DNA from: Echiichthys vipera
Taxonomy: Eukaryota; Chordata; Actinopteri; Perciformes; Trachinidae
NCBI GenBank assembly: GCA_963691815.1
Contig: OY829652.1
Location: 34,663,473 to 34,727,472 of the forward strand
Direction: 5' to 3'
DNA: 64,000 nt
Under the pieces are notes generated by a model that had not been told where the DNA came from, ran no database searches, and saw only the letters and a program-made list of their open reading frames with translations. The position numbers were made by a program, and so were the translations under genes. Positions within the stretch are counted from its first letter, which is position 1. Each line of letters begins with the position of its first letter. Below, in pieces: positions 32,060 through 42,673 of the stretch.

Positions 32060-33215
32060 TTCACAAGTTGCAAAAGATAAATTAAACAAGTCAGCCAAAA
32101 GAAATGACAAAATGTGAGGGGCAAGTTTAAAGAACTAAATCTCCAGACCATCTGACCAGCACTACATTCAGAGCTTAGACTATCTCTAACCTGCTGAACA
32201 TCAGTTGGAGAGATAGTTTTAAAAGAGACGAAGCTGCTACAACTTTTCTGAGTCGAAGTCATACCAGAATAGGAGAGACTAAAAAGAGAGCTGCCAATTG
32301 AGGAAAAATGCTGGCTGAATGCCTCTGCAATTGCTAAAGGTTCGCTGACAGTTTGATTGCTTAGTCTTATATGCATTGTAGGGCTATTTGTGGATTTATT
32401 TGTTATAAAATAGATTCCAAAATTTCTTTGAATTATTTGATAAGCAGTCCTTGTAGTAATTTGCTCCGGCATTTCTTTTACACTTATTCCTTAACTCTTT
32501 ATACGCATCCCAATCAGCAGAGTCCTTTAAATCACGGTGTTTTTTCCATGCCTTATCTCTTTGTTTAAATAAATGAATGAGATCTCGGTTAATCCAAGCT
32601 ATATGTCAAGCCTTGGCTTTAATAGATTTCCAACAAGCATGCTTATTGATTATTTCAACAAACTAAGTATAAAAAGAAGTGCCAGGCATCGTCTACAGAT
32701 GGAATTAATTTAAATCTCTCCCAGTTTATATTTAATATATCCTGGATGAAGTGGAGCAATTTAATTTGCCAGATACAAAAAAATCATAAAGTGGTCGCTG
32801 AAAGAATCAGGTAAAACCCCAGATTGTACAATTCTGCCAGGGTGGGAAACTAAAATCCACGTGTTGAGAGGAGTGATCCAGCCAACTAGAGTTGAAGTCA
32901 CGTAATATGATTTTTTCACAAGTGCAATCTAAAGAATCAGCGGTGGACAGGATACATTCTGTAATTCCGGCAGGAGCAGATAGAGGTTTATAAACATTTC
33001 CAATGATAAGTTGTTTATTTTCATGAAGAATAATTTAAACAAAAAGGCCTTCAAAATGCAGGGGACTCTCACTGAAGAACAAGTTCCTGAGTTAATTTTG
33101 AGTATACATTTGTTAAGAGGCCCCTGCCTCTTGAGCCCCTATCGTTCCTAAATAGGACATAATTGTCAAGTTGGACTTCATCATCAGAAATATTGCTGTT
33201 TATCTGCGTTCAGAC
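32060..33215 (-). mobile_element. CR1/L2-like LINE fragment
   Basis: On minus, endonuclease sequence near the 5' end (SDDEVQLDNYVLF, then RNDRGSRG, about 33,190-33,130) leads into a decayed linker and the region before the palm (32,472-32,032: EPLAIAEAFSQHFSSIG and VQQVRDSLSSECSAG). It is truncated before the catalytic palm, and stops are frequent. Confidence 0.7.
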
Positions 33216-33216
33216 A

Positions 33217-34140
33217 AAGTGATTACTTACTTACTTACTTACTTAGGCCTTTCAATTCCTTTCGGAACATAGGCCATTGATTAATCTTTTCCACCCTTGT
33301 CTGTCTTGGGCCATTCTTTCCAGCTGTTTCCATGTCAGTCCTCTTTCTTTAGCTTCTTTCTCTATGCTTCTTCTCCAGGTGTTTTTGGGTCTTCCTCTGT
33401 TCCGTTTGCCTTGTGAGTTCCATGTTAGTACCTGTTTGGTTATGGACTTTTTTCCTTTTCCTAATGTGTGACCAATCCGGCTCCATTTCCTCCTCAACAG
33501 CTATACCTCTATTAGTTCCTGTTTGGCACGTTCCCACAGGTCGATGTTATTCATACGGTTTGGCCAGAAGATTCTGAGTATACGTCTTAGGCAGATGTTG
33601 ATGAAAGTCTGCAGTTTATTGGTGGTGTTGGTAGTGGTCCTTCCGGTTTCTGATTCGTATAACCATACGGATTTGACGTTGGAGTTAAAGATTTTTAGTT
33701 TGGTATTTAGGGATATGTTTTTGGTTTTCCAGACTTTAATATGTTGAAGGGGATTCTTGCTTTGCCTATTCTTGCCTTCACATCCTCTTCTGTCCCTCCA
33801 TTCACAGTTAACACACTTCCCAGGTATGTGACCTTATCCAACTCTTCCAGTGTCTGGTCTCCGATGGTTTTTAGATTTGTGTTTTTATTGTTTATCCGCA
33901 TTATTTGTGTTTTTCTTGCATTTATTTTGAGCCCCAGTCCGGCTGCTGTTAATTCTAGCTGTTGGGATTTTTCTTCCATGTGCTGGTGGCTGTGTGAAAG
34001 TAGTGCTATGTCATCTGCAAAGTCGAGGTCCTCAAGATGTTCTGTCAGACTCCATTGGATGCCCATTTTTTCTGTTGTCTGCGGTTTGTTTCATGACCCA
34101 GTCAATGCAGAGCAGGAAGAGGAGGGGGGAAAGCAGGCAG
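33217..34140 (-). mobile_element. RTE-clade LINE 3' fragment
   Basis: On minus, 34,140-33,707 encodes the second half of a reverse transcriptase: LLSPLLF, LDFADDIALLSHSHQHMEE (motif C FADD) and a YLGSVLTVNGG block. After a frame change, 33,497-33,252 gives the conserved C terminus (KRNRGRPKNTWRR and ERMAQDRQGWKRLI). It ends in a (TTAC)n/(GTAA)n repeat at 33,222-33,245, the usual RTE-type tail. The element is 5'-truncated and broken. Confidence 0.85.
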
Positions 34141-34384
34141 CCCTGCTATCATGTACTACTACCGCATTTTTTTACTACTTCTACTATAACCAACTTCTGC
34201 TTTTACTACTTTTGACCTTAGCATTGAGACGTGCCAGAACGGGTAAATGTCAAGCCCACAGTTAAAATTTCTTGCAGAATTTTTTAGTATCTATTAGAAT
34301 TTATATTAGTGGAATATGGTCTGACAGTAGTGCACTACCGTAGTTTGCAGGGTTTGAACTTTATCAACATGAAGTGCAAATAGT

Positions 34385-34425
34385 AAATTTCCCCTTTGTG
34401 GGATGAATAAAGGATTATCTTATTT
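34385..34425 (+). repeat. LINE-type 3' tail remnant
   Basis: aatttcccctttgtgggatg followed by aataaagga is the same class of tail as at 74-116. The preceding 100 bases are too diverged to assign. Confidence 0.45.
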
Positions 34426-34719
34426 AATGAACTGAAACTTAATTAACTGTTGTGCACATTGAAAGCGCTGCGATGGACGAAGAACTGCTGATTTATGAAG
34501 TTGAAATGATTAATTATCTAAACCAAAATAAATGTGTTGTTGTAGGAAACGAGTGTCACTGACACTGTGTATTGGGGAACTTAGACGAGACGCCCTTTGA
34601 ATACGGCGCTGTTTAGAAGAAATACCTGTTTTCCGAGCGCATGTTTTACAGCAATAAGTTTGTTGTATTACCAGTCTTGATGGGGACAACAGTCTTGCAT
34701 AATCAGGGCTCCAGACTAA

Positions 34720-35576
34720 GGGTACCTCCACACGATGGAAAACAACCTTTTTTTTCTCCTTCGTTCTTAAAAAGTTTTCCGTCCAGAAATATATGTGTTC
34801 ACACGAAACCAGTGAAACCGGCTAAAAACGCTATAATACACATGCTAGGCCTGGATGTGGTGCTGTAACTGCCACAGAAATACAACAAAACGAAGAAGAG
34901 AGGGAGATCCGCTTATGTGTTTCATCATATTACAAACACTGGAGACTTTCTCGCCAAATCTGGCGACTTCCCAAATCCTCCTCCATCCATAAAGAGAAAT
35001 CTGTCGAATGTTTCTAGTGTTATTGACGAATTTTGGACTCTGATGCACAAATCACTTTGCAGTTAAGTTTCCATAATGAGCAGCGGGTGCTGCTGTGAGC
35101 TCCTTCCCCGTCCCAAAGCACTCACAGGCGGGCACTGTATCGCTACTTTTTGCGACCTTCTTGCAACTTTATTTATAAAAAGCTACGAGCGACCAATTTA
35201 GCGACTTATTCGGACCATCAAGGAAAAGGGAGAAATATATGGTCTGCCTAATTCATTCCCATACATGTCGCTTGGAGTTCAGTATATAGTCTATACAGTA
35301 GGTCCGCGTCTCTCCTCTCGCAGCAGCAGTGTTGTTGTTATGTGACGCTGCGGAGCTTAGTGGTCCGAGGTGGGGAGATGATGGCATCGTTAATAAAGTA
35401 TGCGATTTCACCTTCCAGACCACAACAACAAGGGGGGCATTCTTAAATTTTCCCACTCTGGGACCAGGTTACAGAAATGACCATTTTCAGGCTCCGATAA
35501 CGGCAGCTGCGTGTGGATGGTCAGCCTTACCAATACTAAAAATGTGCGGAAAACGCGTCTACATGTGGACGGGCCC
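34720..35576 (+). mobile_element. Harbinger-type MITE (family 2)
   Basis: Inverted termini GGGTACCTCCACACG and CATGTGGACGGGCCC are flanked by TAA on both sides (34,717-34,719 and 35,577-35,579). It is non-coding apart from chance frames. A second full copy is at 59,612-60,431, also with TAA duplications, and an inverted fragment lies at 22,560-22,990. Confidence 0.85.
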
Positions 35577-35685
35577 TAACTTTTTTCACTAGGATCACTG
35601 TAGCGCCCAACAGAAAATTTTAAGGGCACACACGGTAAATCAATAATAGATACAGAAATTACAATGTGCTGTTTCAAATTCAGTG

Positions 35686-35998
35686 TCACATTATATTGTG
35701 CACTTTTGTAGATGAAACAATGAAATGAATGAAACAATAAACCGACAGCACCACCGCTGTCATGACTACGTTGACCGAGGAGGTGTTGTTCCCCACCCGC
35801 ACAGATTGGGATCTTTCAGAAAGGAAATCCAGGTTCCAGTTGCGTACTGAGGTACTGAATCCTAGGGGTGCCAGTTTGTTCACCAGATGTTGGGGGATTA
35901 TCATGTTGAATGCTGAGCTGAAGTCAACGAACAGCACCAGCACATGGGTGTTCTTCTCCTCCAGGTGTTCTATGAGTGGGAAGTAGATACGACTTTGT
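35686..35998 (-). pseudogene. L2-type LINE reverse transcriptase fragment
   Basis: On minus it reads LVLFVDFSSAFNMIIPQH (motif A of an L2-like RT) and LDFLSERSQSVRVGNN, then ends in non-coding sequence. It is truncated at both ends and lies directly against the Penelope-like element. Confidence 0.75.
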
Positions 35999-36175
35999 TA
36001 GTGCTCTATTAGGTCATAATGAAAAGTCGTTGGAGTCACAGGAGGCCCTTTGTGAACAGTTGTTCTTTGAGGTTAGATTGTTGAATCTCCTGGGAAGGGA
36101 TGAAAGGGCAGCATTGTAAATTGGAGATAGAGCTCCTCCTGTGTTTAGAAATGGTTTCTCCACTTTTGCATAGAT

Positions 36176-36467
36176 AAAGAAGAAGAAGAATTCCTTTATT
36201 AGTCCCATGAATGGGGAAATTAAATTTTCACTCTATTATTTTGCACACACAAGAGAGATGTTAGAGCGAGCGGGCTGCCAGTGACCGGTGCCCCGAGCAG
36301 TTGGGGGTTCGGTGCCTTGCTCGACAGCACCTCTACAGTGCCCAGGAGATGAACTGGCACCTCTCCAGCCTCCAGTCCACACTCCATTTATGGTCCACAC
36401 AGGGACTTGAACCAGCTACCCTCCGGTTCCCAGCCCAGTCACCTATGGACTGAGCTACTACCGCCCC
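36176..36467 (-). mobile_element. tRNA-headed SINE inserted in the Penelope-like element
   Basis: On minus it starts GGGGCGGTAGTAGCTCAGTC with an A box (36,447-36,457) and a B box GGTTCAAGTCC (36,403-36,413), and ends with a LINE-like tail (tttccccattcatgggacta then ataaagg) and CTT repeats. AT dinucleotides flank it on both sides (36,174-36,175 and 36,468-36,469). Its tail matches the fragment at 74-116. Confidence 0.88.
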
Positions 36468-36477
36468 ATGGCTTCTT

Positions 36478-37368
36478 TCACTCCTTTCTGTTCAGAATGT
36501 GGACATTGTTGTCATCAAAGGAGTGGGCTTTCTCCTTTAGATGTAAGTGGACAGCAGAGTCTAGGCCTGAGGAGTTAGCTCTCCTGTGTTGGGCCATGCG
36601 TTTATGCAGTGGTTGTTTTGTTTCTCCAATGTAGAGATCTTTGCATTCTTCGTTGCACCAAACAGCATAAACCAGATTGCTTTTGTTGGTGTGTGGTGTT
36701 CTGTCCTTGAGATGTACCAGTCTCTGTCTGGGCGTTTTACTGGGTTTGAAATACATAGGGATGCAGTGTTTGTTGAAGATCCTCCTGAGTTTGTCTGATA
36801 CCCCAGCCACTTCCGGGATGACAATTTTGTTTCTCTTGTTTTCTTTTTCCATTTCAACCACTGTGGTTTTCTTTCTGGAATCAGCTGCCGTTTTCACAAA
36901 GGTCCAGCTGGGGTAACCACAAGTTGTGAGGGCGCCTCTCTTGTGCTTGCGTTCTTCCCCTTGGGCCTGTAAGCTGGTGGGTACGTTATCAGCTCTGTAT
37001 TGCAGGGTTCTGATAACTCCAAGCTTGTGTTCCAGGGGGTGGTGGGAGTCAAACAGTAGATAGTGATCTGTGTGAGTGGGTTTTCTGTATACCCCAAAGT
37101 GGAGGCTCCTGTCATTCTCCATATGGACGTCACAGTCTAAGAAAGAAAAACTGTTGTCCTTGACTTCTTCTCTGGTGAACTTGATGTTTTTGTTCACTGA
37201 GTTTATATGGTCGGTAAAAGTTTGCACCTCTTTGGATTTGATTTTAACCCATGTGTCATCCACATATCTGAACCAATGGCCTTTGAAGGAGTGCAAAGCC
37301 TTGTCCTCTACCTCCTCCATGTGTAGATTTGCCACAATAGGGGATACTGGTGCAAAAATACATTTCAC
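36478..37368 (-). pseudogene. Penelope-like RT and GIY-YIG endonuclease
   Basis: A 296-codon open frame. RT palm: SPIVANLHMEEVEDKAL then FRYVDDTWVK, with YVDD at residues 35-38 (37,266-37,255), followed by SFLDCDVHMEN and YRKPTHTDHYLLFDS. The linker is rich in Lys/Arg (about residues 140-190). The GIY-YIG domain follows: LVYAVWCNEECKDLYIGETK (about residues 232-251) has the two cysteines before YIG that are typical of Penelope elements, then the conserved Arg (LHKR, about 257) and downstream His residues. The frame stops at the SINE side after NRKE. The catalytic residues of both enzymes are present, but the N-terminal RT half is gone. Confidence 0.9.
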
Positions 37369-37474
37369 TGATGCAACGAGCGGCTTCTTGGTGTTTTTAG
37401 CTGTAATCTGATCAACCTTGTTGTGGAGGAGGAGCTGCTGACCCGACGGTGCAAACCTGGATTAGTTTTTCTTC

Positions 37475-37850
37475 TTTATTAATGTACTTTTAAATTAATT
37501 TAGTCAATGTACTAAATCAGCTTTTTATTCATTTTTAGATGAATTTAGTCAATGTACTAAATCTGCTTTTTATTTATTTTTAAATGCATTTAGTCAATGT
37601 ACTAAATCTGCTTTACATTTATTTAATTTTAAAATAATTTAGTCAATGTACTAAATCTACTTTTTATTTTAAATTAATTTAGTCAATGTACTAAATCTGC
37701 TTTTTATTTATTTTTGAATTAATTTAGTCAATGTACTAAATCTACTTTTTATTTATTTTTAAAGTAATTGAGTCAATCTACTAAATCTGCTTTTTATGTA
37801 TTTTTAAATGAATTTAGTCAAAGTACTAAATCTACTTTTAGTACATTCAT
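37475..37850 (+). repeat. Minisatellite with palindromic core, about 8 units
   Basis: Units of about 40-50 bases contain tttagtcaatgtactaaatc, whose ends (TTTAGT and ACTAAA) are complementary, joined by a TTTTTATTTATTTTT spacer. Spacing varies slightly and the units differ at a few positions. Confidence 0.92.
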
Positions 37851-37904
37851 AAAACAAAATCAATAATGAGGTTGCCGTTGTGACGAATAAACAGGAAGAG
37901 ACTG

Positions 37905-38412
37905 GGTAACGTTAGCTGTCCTCAAGAATGCCTCTATGTTTAGTTTTTCATGACAATGTTAAACATACCGTTACCTATAACAGAACGTTACCTATCTGAT
38001 CAATCTTTATAGTTTTGTTTGAGTAAATGTGTCAGTCGCGTTTTGTTTGTTGCTTGTTGTTATGGTAACAGGAAGAGGGAGATTTACTCTTCCTGATAAT
38101 ATCTATCTCTAATTCCTAGTTTCCGGTGCTTGAGTGTTGGTCACTCGTTTCACTGTTTGCTGCTCTCACTAAATTCAGCTGTTTTTGCTATAATATTCAC
38201 CACAGCGGCTAACTACCGCTTTACATTTAAACATCCACTAGTTCTACTCAAGAACTCAAAGCTCTCATTCTTTCAGCCGCTTTCTTGCTAATTCCATAGT
38301 GTTAAACATTACACGCTGTTAGCCACTTTAGCTTAGCAGTTAGCTTCACGGCTGGTGATGGCTTCCCCTGCTCTCTCTTGCTGGGAGTGGCGTATGTTAA
38401 GCTTCTCCTCTG
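37905..38412 (+). mobile_element. L2/CR1-type LINE 5' fragment
   Basis: The segment 38,120-38,412 matches 53,080-53,275, the 5' UTR and ORF1 start of the LINE at 53 kb (shared blocks tttccggtgcttg, gccactttagc and tgatggcttcccc). 37,925-38,105 matches 8,840-9,010. It ends shortly after the ORF1 start, an unusual 5'-only remnant. Confidence 0.65.
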
Positions 38413-38599
38413 CCCCCTTTAGTATTTAGTATTTATTTATTTGTTCCTTTCATGAAAATGCCTGTTTATTACATTGTACACACAATGATAAATTAAATTC
38501 ACAATTACATTAACATACATTTAGTAAGTGTGTTGCCTTTTATAGGAAAGGTTTTTTGTTGCCACCGTACTCTACGGGGGAATTGTTGGGTCTATGTAA

Positions 38600-38710
38600 A
38601 TCATAAATAAGTCGAGAGTGTGGTCTATACCTAGTCTGTAAAGTGTCCTGAGATAACTTTTGTTATGATTTGGCACTATAAATAAAATTTAATTGAATTG
38701 AATTGAATTG
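38600..38710 (+). repeat. Repeat 3' tail with (AATTG)n
   Basis: The sequence gtaaagtgtcctgagataac followed by ttgttatgatttggcactat and (GAATT)n is an abundant fish repeat end. A copy in the other orientation lies at about 52,487-52,550 inside the hAT element. Confidence 0.7.
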
Positions 38711-38915
38711 GTGAATCCATGTTTTGTCTGTAAAAAGTGCCATTAAACTAGAAATATGTGGTGTTCAGGCACAAATCCAGAAGTTGGCAAATGTGGTCTG
38801 GTTTGAGATTTGTTCCGTTGTGTAAGGAGTTGTCCTGTGTGAGCTGCTCTCTACTAGGACTAGTATAGAACTATGTATGACTAAAACTATGTGCTTTACT
38901 TTTTTTGTTTAACAG

Positions 38916-40449
38916 ACCCATGAGTGACTGTCAGGAGACAGACTTCTGTTGGGAGTCTTGGACAGGAAAAAGAAAAAAACAAAACAAAAAGGATAAAGAA
39001 TGCCTAAAACGCAAAAACAACATAACTCTGAAAACAGAAGGGAACATCAAGAAAAAAAAGAAAAACTCAAAATTTGAAGAATCAATTGAGGGAAGAAAAG
39101 ATAAGGAAAAAGAACCGAAAAACAAGGAACATAGTTTTATATTAACACAGAGCAGTTGTGCACAAGCAAATCCTACTGTGAAGACTGAAACATTCAATCC
39201 GAACAGAAGTAACAGACCTAAATCTGACCAAGACCACAGGAAGAAAACTAAAACAAAAAAGAAAGTGGCATTTGACTTTTCATCAGGCTGCATCTGTGTC
39301 AAACGTCCTAAATTTGTTTCTTCTTACCAAAAGTCTCCAAAAGAGAACATCCTCTTAGATAATGTCACAGTGAGAGACAGTGAGAGCTGTTCACAGGTCA
39401 CAGTGACAAGACACAGACAGGGTCAAACACATTCCAAAAATTCCCAATGCTCCAGTGATGATATATACAGCCAGGACCTGTTTATCACCCAGAAGACATT
39501 TAGAGCATCGCCCTCCAAACTGTCCAGCGGTGAAGGCAGTGACAAAGCTGTTACTACAAGTCCTCAAATGTTTACCCCACGTGACACATCAGACACATCT
39601 ATGGCATGGATAAAACAACATCTTGAAGGATCAAACAAATGTACACACGACTCACATTTCCAGCAGCATCACAGAAAGACAAATAAGCATGTGCAGAATC
39701 CAAAGACAGTGCAGGTACGTCTTACAGAAGAAGAGTGGTTAAACAAAGCACATCAGAATTCCAAGAAGGAAAAATCATCCTTTCAGACACAGATGGAGTT
39801 AATCGTGAACCCCAATGAGCAGAAAATAGTATCATGCCCTGCACAAATAACGCCCGGTGTGGTAAATACATACCTGTGTGAGCCCATTGATGTAAACCCC
39901 TTCTTGGATGTTGCAAAATCAAAGAAACATTCCTGTACTTCAAGCCACAAGTCTCCTTCATGTCTGACAGATGAGCCTTTAGTGCTTCCTCCTATGTCCA
40001 GGAGGAGCATTTCCTCACAGACAGAAAACTTCTTTACAACTGAACTCTGCTCCTACTGCAACTTCTGCCAGAACAGTAGAGTGACTGTACACCATGAGGA
40101 CTTGAAACCTTTGGACTTGAGCCTGCCCTGCAGGGCCAGAAAAGACCTCAGCATGTGTTTGTCAGTGAAAACATTTTCTTTACCAGGAGAGCTCAAAGAC
40201 AACCACAAAGAGCCCAGCCTGCATCCATCTTGTTCTTCAGATATGAAAGATGTAAGATGCAAGAAATATCCTTTTGATCGACATCCTTGGTCAACTCTGA
40301 GCCCCCAGTTAGAGTTTGGGCCTAGGTCTGCAGATACGTCAACCTCCAGCGAGGATGAGCCCCCCTGTCGCACTGGCAAGCTCCACCTTACCCAGGTGAT
40401 ACCACATAATGTTGATGCTGTACCCTTTCCCATGGTGCCACCAAATACT
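38916..40449 (+). CDS. Host gene, large lysine-rich exon, function unknown
   Basis: A splice acceptor (tttttttgtttaacag, ending 38,915) precedes ATG at 38,920. From there 510 codons are open to a likely donor (ACT|gtatgt at 40,450); reading through gives a stop at 40,468-40,470 (516 residues). The first 60 residues are very basic (stretches KRKKQNKKDKECLKRK, KKKKKNSK), suggesting nuclear or nucleolar location. KVAF at residues 115-118 fits the RVxF motif used to dock protein phosphatase 1. Later parts are Ser/Thr-rich with SSQTENFFTTELCSY near residue 370. I do not recognise the family. The long open frame, splice signals and the absence of any transposon feature argue for a real cellular gene. 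Upstream exons were not found. Confidence 0.7.
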
Positions 40450-40470
40450 GTATGTGTCTTTGTGCCTTGA

Positions 40471-41150
40471 ACAATCTACAATAATCACATCTGTTAGATA
40501 TTTTTCTCCAAATTCTGTCACTCTTCTTTGTCAAATGTAGTTTACAGAAAAGAAAAGATACTTAAATTCAGTGCATTTTAAAATTGCAGTACCTTATTTG
40601 TATCCGTCAAACTAAACCACTATATATTACAAAAAATATCTCACCGAAAAACCACTTGGAACAAGGTGCAAAACTACAGAAAATATAACCAATATTTTAT
40701 CACTATGAAAGGAAATGCTGGCAACATGCTATATTTTTTCTTACTTTCAAGACAAAACCAACAATTCATTGATCCAACTAAGAAGTAAGGAAGAAACTTT
40801 CAAGGCACTCTTCTTGAAAAAAGTTAAAAAGCCTATTGAGATGGCTAATTCGTGTTAAATTGAATTGTACATTAAAAATAGAGTATCCATATATCTTATT
40901 CCTCTGTGGCATAAAGCTGTACTGTTGTCTGAAGACGATTAAAAACACACCAATAAGACACACTGTTGCACTGGGTTACATTTTCTTTCATTACCATTAA
41001 CACACAAAAGATATTTGGCCCTATGGTGAAAGCTGAAGCTTTCCTTTTATAGTTTACATCAAAGCTTTTACACAAGTCTTTATAAATTTGCTTTATGTTA
41101 TAATGTAAGTACAAAGCTCATGTAAATCCAAATAAATATGACCAAATATT
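40471..41150. other. Intron sequence of the unknown host gene
   Basis: AT-rich sequence with no credible coding frame or bounded repeat. Confidence 0.4.
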
Positions 41151-42057
41151 ACTAGGGGTGTGGGGAGATATCGTCCCACGAAATCTTGCGATATTAAAAT
41201 GTCATGATGTTTCTCTTCGAGGTGAAAAGTTGTCTTGCGATATCAATGTATAAGTGGATAAACAGCAACAATATGTAGCACTGTAAGAAGATAGTGCCCT
41301 GTAACACAAGTACATGTAAGTACATGTAAGCAGTAACATGTGAGCCCCCACAGCTTTCTTCAACATCTATAAGTTATAGGCTCAGTGTCAGAACCTGTTA
41401 ACCATGTGACAAGTTGGGAGACTCCTGAGCTGGGTGACAGCGTCTGGATAAACTGCCTTCACCGGCTTACTGACCAAAGTAGTTTTCATGTCGGCTCCAT
41501 GGGAAGAAATCAACCATGTTTAACTGATTGACTTTATTTCTCCGCCCGGCGGAGCGAGAGAGGCCTGTAGAACTGTAGAAAGCTATTTGCCAAGCAGCCA
41601 AACGTAATCGCGTAGATCACGCCTAACCTGCTGTGAACTAACACTGTGACCAATGACATTAGAGAAGAAGCGTAATCTCTCTCAGTTAAATGGTTGCCGT
41701 GATTGTGGCAAGCTAGCTCCTGTGTCAATATACGCAGTTCAGTAATTCTGTTAGACTAATAGAAATATGGCTATATGCTAATGTAGGCGCTTACTCACAT
41801 GTAACCTTATCCATAGGCTTAACCACAACGGCTTGTTATCCATGTGCTTATCTAGACGTTCATTATCCACATGCAAAGTAATTACTATCAATTATCAGCT
41901 ACGTCGCCGCCACATAAGCCCATGAATTGAGCATTTGACGTCAGAGTTCAACGTGACTACGTCTGCATTCTCCATCAAAACAATGAAAACTTAATGATAA
42001 TATTCACAAGGGGTGGCGAACACTGACACACTAGTTATCTTCTCAGTTAGTTAAGAT
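41151..42057. other. Possible DNA-transposon fragment in the intron
   Basis: It begins aggggtgtggggagatatcg, and a related string in reverse (tcacaccctt) occurs at about 46,376-46,385 on the other side of the LINE. This suggests one older element interrupted by the LINE, but the inverted match is short and flanking duplications do not agree. Confidence 0.3.
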
Positions 42058-42189
42058 TCAATTCAATTCAATTCAAAAAACTTTATTTGTCCCCGGGGGG
42101 CAATTCAGGGCACACAGAGCAGCAAATAACGACAGTGCAACTATACAAAGACATTTTAACCTAACAACAAGAATAAAGTGTAAAAGAAG

Positions 42190-42265
42190 AATAAGTGTCA
42201 GGATGTTAGTGTGTCAGTACAGGTAGAATAAGTGTCAGGATGTTAGTGTGTTAGTACAGGTTAGA
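42190..42265 (+). repeat. Two-copy 40-base tandem repeat
   Basis: gaataagtgtcaggatgtta followed by gtgtcagtacagg occurs twice in direct succession, inside the LINE 3' UTR. Confidence 0.85.
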
Positions 42266-42526
42266 ATCCAGTCACAGAGTTAGATACGGAGAACATCGTC
42301 GGCGTGAGATGTAGAAGGACATGCGTGTATCAGATGTAAGCAGACATGTGAACGGGTGTATATGATGTAAACATGCAGTAGACTGTTGAAACAGGTATAA
42401 ACAGAACTGTAGTGCAGAAAAGATATAAGTGGACAGTGATCGGATTCAGATGTGGTCAGGCATGATACATATATGTAATGAGCAGACGTAAACAGAACTA
42501 TAGCACTGGGTGGCAAGGGTAGTTAG

Positions 42527-42668
42527 GTGTCCAGGAAGGGTGTCTGGAGTGGGGGGGGGGGGGGGTGATAGTGTCCGGGGGGATGGGTGGGGTGATGGTG
42601 TCCAGGGAGGGGGGGGGGGGGTGAAGTGTCCAGGGGAGGGTGTCAAGAGTGGGGAGGGGGATGGTCAG
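42527..42668 (+). repeat. G-rich minisatellite
   Basis: Five to six units built on gtgtccaggga with G runs of up to 15 (for example near 42,550-42,566 and 42,607-42,620) make a strongly G-rich plus strand within the 3' UTR of the LINE. Confidence 0.88.
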
Positions 42669-42673
42669 AGGGG

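Larger units (their letters stand above)
36000..37460 (-). mobile_element. Penelope-like element, 5'-truncated, split by a SINE
   Basis: Sequence on minus from about 37,460 encodes the second half of a Penelope-like reverse transcriptase joined to a GIY-YIG nuclease. It continues after the SINE (36,176-36,467) with EKPFLNTGGALSPIYNAALS and SLPRRFNN in 36,175-36,010. Removing the SINE and one copy of its AT duplication rejoins the codons, apart from a short in-element deletion just before. The N-terminal part of the RT is missing. Penelope elements form a separate retroelement order and insert using the GIY-YIG activity. Confidence 0.88.

Noticed and set aside
37475..37850. CRISPR-like repeat array
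   Set aside because: Units are contiguous with AT spacers that are themselves repeated, not unique; there are no cas genes and the genome is vertebrate.
38931..39302. Phe-rich minus-strand frame
   Set aside because: It is the antisense of the lysine-rich host exon.
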